Below, piece after piece: positions 13,895 to 15,578 of a stretch of DNA of 15,578 nt. Origin of the DNA: Scenedesmus sp. ARA3 (Eukaryota > Chlorophyta > Chlorophyceae > Sphaeropleales > Scenedesmaceae); the NCBI GenBank assembly GCA_004335835.1, contig RWJK01001394.1, forward strand, positions 9,609 to 25,186. Direction: 5' to 3'. Made by a program: the position numbers and the translations under genes. The notes under the pieces are model-generated. The model was not told where the DNA came from, did no database searches, and saw only the letters and a program-made list of their open reading frames with translations. Positions within the stretch are counted from its first letter, which is position 1. The number at the start of each line of letters is the position of its first letter.

Positions 13895-15578
13895 GTAGAT
13901 GCTGAGCTGCCGCGTGTTGAGCTTCCGCCGACGGATGTGCCTCACTCTTTTGCCAGCATGGTCACATCTTCTGAGCCTCCCGGCGAGCATCATGCAGGCC
14001 TAAAATATGACAAGCCTCATGCTGCAGCAACAGAGTCGGCAGCAGAGCGTGTGAAGGATGCTGCTGCTGCAGCAGGCGCAGCAGTAGCAGGGCTAGCTGG
14101 CAGGGCCAAGGAGGTTGTGAAAGATGCAGCCGCCAGCTCAGCAGGTGGGCCCGTCAAAGCAGCACAACAGCTGGCTGAGCAAGCCGAGCAGCAGCAGCAG
14201 CAGCAGCAGGGTGTGCTCAGCAGGGCAGCAGGGGCTGCTGCGTCAGCAAAGGATGCACTGACAGATGCAGCAGCGGGTGCTGCTGCAGGCATCAAGCAGA
14301 CCTTGCAGGAGCAGCTGGTGCAGCCAAATCTGGACTGGTCAGGAACTCTACAGCCGCACCGGCAGGAAGGTGACAAGCTGCCAGCAGCAACAGGAGCAGC
14401 TACAGCTGAAAAGCCTCCTACAACAGCGTCAGCAGCCGTGCGGTTGGCAGAGCAGCAGCGCCTGCAGCAGGAGCAGCAGCAACAGCAGGGTGGCGTGCTG
14501 GGTCACCTATTGCCGCGGGGTGTGCTGCACTTTGCGCGCTCTGTTGCGGATGAGATATCGGCGGCTGCTGCTGATGTGGCTGGCCTTGCAAGGAATGTTG
14601 CTCGACGTGGTCCTGCAGCAGCCAAATTAGCAGCACATCAGGCGACTGCCTCAGCAGATGAAAGGCTGCATGTGCCGCCAGTTGCAGAGGGTGTTGTGGA
14701 TGCAGCAAAGGGTGCAGCGCAGCAGGTGCAGCAGGCGACCAGGGATGTTGTGGGCAAGGTAAACGACCTCAGCCAGACAGCAGATGCACAGGTGAGCTTG
14801 GGAGTCTGTCAACATGGAGTTTGCAGAGTTTTTAAGCATGTGAAGCAGGTGGAAGTAATCGAACGAAGTGGGCACACGAAGGGAGTTGTTCTGTGTGGTG
14901 GTGGGCGCAGGGCTGCTGCTTTTGATGTGCTTGCAGACAGACACATGTGCAGCTACAAGGTCTGTGGTACTGACACTCAGTGCAGTGGCATCTAGCTGGA
15001 GGAGGCGTGCTTCTGTGCTGCTGCTGCTGCTGCTTTCCGTCCGTGCTGCTGCTGCTGCTTTCTGTCCGTGCTGCTGCTGCCCCTGTTGTTGGCAGTGCTT
15101 GCGGCTCTGGTGTGCGAGTGTAGTATCTCTGTGCCTGCTTGCACTGTGTAGCTTGACCTGCTGCGCTCTTGCATGACACCTGCACAATACCTACAGCATG
15201 CCATTGCATCCCCAGCAATGAACGGCTTTGCAGTCCATTTGGTTGCTGTTCTTACTTGTGCATGCCTCCATCCTCATGAACTCCTGCTGTTCTTACTTGT
15301 GCATGCCTCCATCCTCATAAACTCTGTCCAATTTCCTGCAGGTGCGCAACGCTACTGAAGATCTCCTCCAGCCACCCCCACACAATCGCCATCAAGGTTT
15401 GCCTCATCATCACAAGTTGCATGTGCCGACGCCAGTCGCGCAGCATGTGGTGGATGCAGCAAAGGGTGCAGTGCAGCAGGTGCAGCAGGTGGCAAAGGAA
15501 GCTGTGGGCAAGGCGCAAGAGCTCAGCCAGACAGCAGATGCACAGGTGAGCATGGAATGTTGTTGTGCAGGTGGCCGC
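10366..15578 (+). CDS. Alanine-rich LEA-like repeat protein with signal peptide, 3' part missing
   Basis: Exons: 10366-11314 (316 codons plus one base, donor GTGCGG), 12129-14791 (two bases plus 887 codons, donor GTGAGC) and 15342-15545 (68 codons, phase 0, donor GTGAGC). The gene leaves the window on the right, with at least 1272 residues so far. The first ATG is at 10366; the in-frame ATG at 10393 gives a cleaner signal peptide. The hydrophobic core ALLLVALLLFVSL is followed by RPVPAAG, a plausible cleavage site, so the protein probably enters the secretory pathway. Exon 1 continues with GWGQWFNGFGHAVKDAA and low-complexity Ala/Gln sequence. Exon 2 opens with MHWHRHPFKSLWHDLLKGAR, then several hundred residues rich in A, K, E, T and G. 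These carry amphipathic motifs of the GLAGKAKEAAGATAHATKDA kind, resembling group 3 LEA (LEA_4-like) repeats, a stress or desiccation protein type. Polyglutamine runs interrupt it. The function is inferred from composition and repeat style only; an extracellular-matrix or lipid-surface protein is an alternative. Confidence 0.72.
11725..12043 (+). repeat. Three copies of LEA-like exon 2 acceptor edge
   Basis: Segments at about 11725-11792, 11871-11930 and 11979-12043 match the true exon 2 start at 12121-12188 (acceptor, then codons for MHWHRHPFKSLWHDLLKGA). All keep an AG at the acceptor position (CTGCAG, CTGAG, CTGCAG). The first has lost four bases just after it, which shifts the frame. Equivalent GCACTGGCA positions are 11739, 11881, 11991 and 12133, so spacings are 142, 110 and 142 bp. 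Confidence 0.9.
12781..13380 (+). repeat. Exact 120-bp (40-residue) coding repeat
   Basis: Four successive units with no indels, plus a diverged fifth, run in phase with the reading frame. Each encodes a version of LKAA-AAGTVAGTAEGLAGKA followed by KEAAGATAHATKDAAAA. Synonymous and conservative differences between units indicate protein-level selection on the repeat. It forms the core of the LEA-like region. Confidence 0.93.
13480..13640 (+). repeat. Short A/H/S-rich coding repeat
   Basis: A 51-bp unit encoding KHAASSAVHAEGSGVQH and then HAASSAVHAVSSGVQHA is duplicated at about 13530-13629 in the LEA-like exon 2. It is in frame and lies between the 40-residue repeat and the polyglutamine region. 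Confidence 0.75.
13861..13893 (+). repeat. Polyglutamine-coding CAG tract
   Basis: Eleven CAG codons in the LEA-like exon 2 encode a pure Q run. A shorter run of seven lies at about 14189-14209, and mixed Q-rich stretches at about 14450-14490. These are coding microsatellites and so likely length-polymorphic. Confidence 0.9.
15003..15330 (+). repeat. Minisatellites in LEA-like intron 2
   Basis: At about 15015-15080 a unit of CTG repeats followed by TTTC(C/T)GTCCGTG occurs twice with a partial third. At 15244-15325 a 41-bp unit (TGCTGTTCTTACTTGTGCAT...) occurs twice with one or two differences. The second ends at the pyrimidine tract of the exon 3 acceptor. Confidence 0.88.
15342..15545 (+). 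other. LEA-like exon 3: functional duplicate of the exon 2 donor edge
   Basis: The last about 130 bases of this exon closely match the end of exon 2 (about 14662-14791). Both encode VVDAAKGA-QQVQQ and end in LSQTADAQ followed by GTGAGC. The exon has its own strong acceptor (CCAATTTCCTGCAG) and is open and in phase (68 codons). The first part, VRNATEDLLQPPPHNRHQG, is not visibly derived from exon 2. Confidence 0.8.

Overview
The window is nuclear DNA from a eukaryote, most likely a chlorophycean green alga. The genes are split by many GT-AG introns. One gene encodes a plastid-lipid-associated (fibrillin) protein, so the lineage has plastids. The sequence is crowded with CAG/CTG microsatellites and with Ala/Gln-rich coding sequence. 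I cannot fix the genus. No rRNA, tRNA, CRISPR array or recognisable transposon is visible.

Layout. (1) Positions 1-1451, minus strand: the first three coding exons of a PAP/fibrillin gene whose remainder lies off the left edge. (2) 1452-2306: intergenic DNA that should hold the fibrillin promoter and the CSN1 3'UTR; no gene is recognised here. (3) 2307-9961, minus strand: a complete 11-exon gene for COP9 signalosome subunit 1 (CSN1/GPS1/FUS6). Every exon junction could be placed and all phases agree, giving 478 residues. (4) 9962-10365: a roughly 400-bp divergent intergenic/promoter region. (5) 10366-15578, plus strand: a signal-peptide-bearing, alanine-rich LEA-like repeat protein in at least three exons that runs off the right edge.

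The striking feature is how the introns are built. Nine of the ten CSN1 introns, all but one of the long ones, contain degenerate copies of the neighbouring exon edges; only introns 1 and 2 lack them. These copies usually include the splice site. Extra copies of an exon's 5' edge with its acceptor AG lie upstream of the true exon. Extra copies of its 3' edge with its donor GT or GC lie downstream. Exon 4 has five extra acceptor-side and three extra donor-side copies, exon 8 sits at the edge of a roughly 220-bp tandem array, and exon 11 at the edge of a roughly 159-bp array. The same pattern occurs in the fibrillin gene and in intron 1 of the LEA-like gene. In the LEA-like gene, exon 3 appears to be a donor-side copy of exon 2 that has become a working in-frame exon. 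I read this as recurrent tandem duplication across splice junctions that enlarges introns, plants decoy splice sites and sometimes creates exons.

The three genes do not form a functional pathway: one is a nuclear/cytosolic regulator of cullin-RING ligases, one a plastid lipid-associated protein, one a probable secreted or endomembrane LEA-like protein. What they share is this local mode of sequence evolution.
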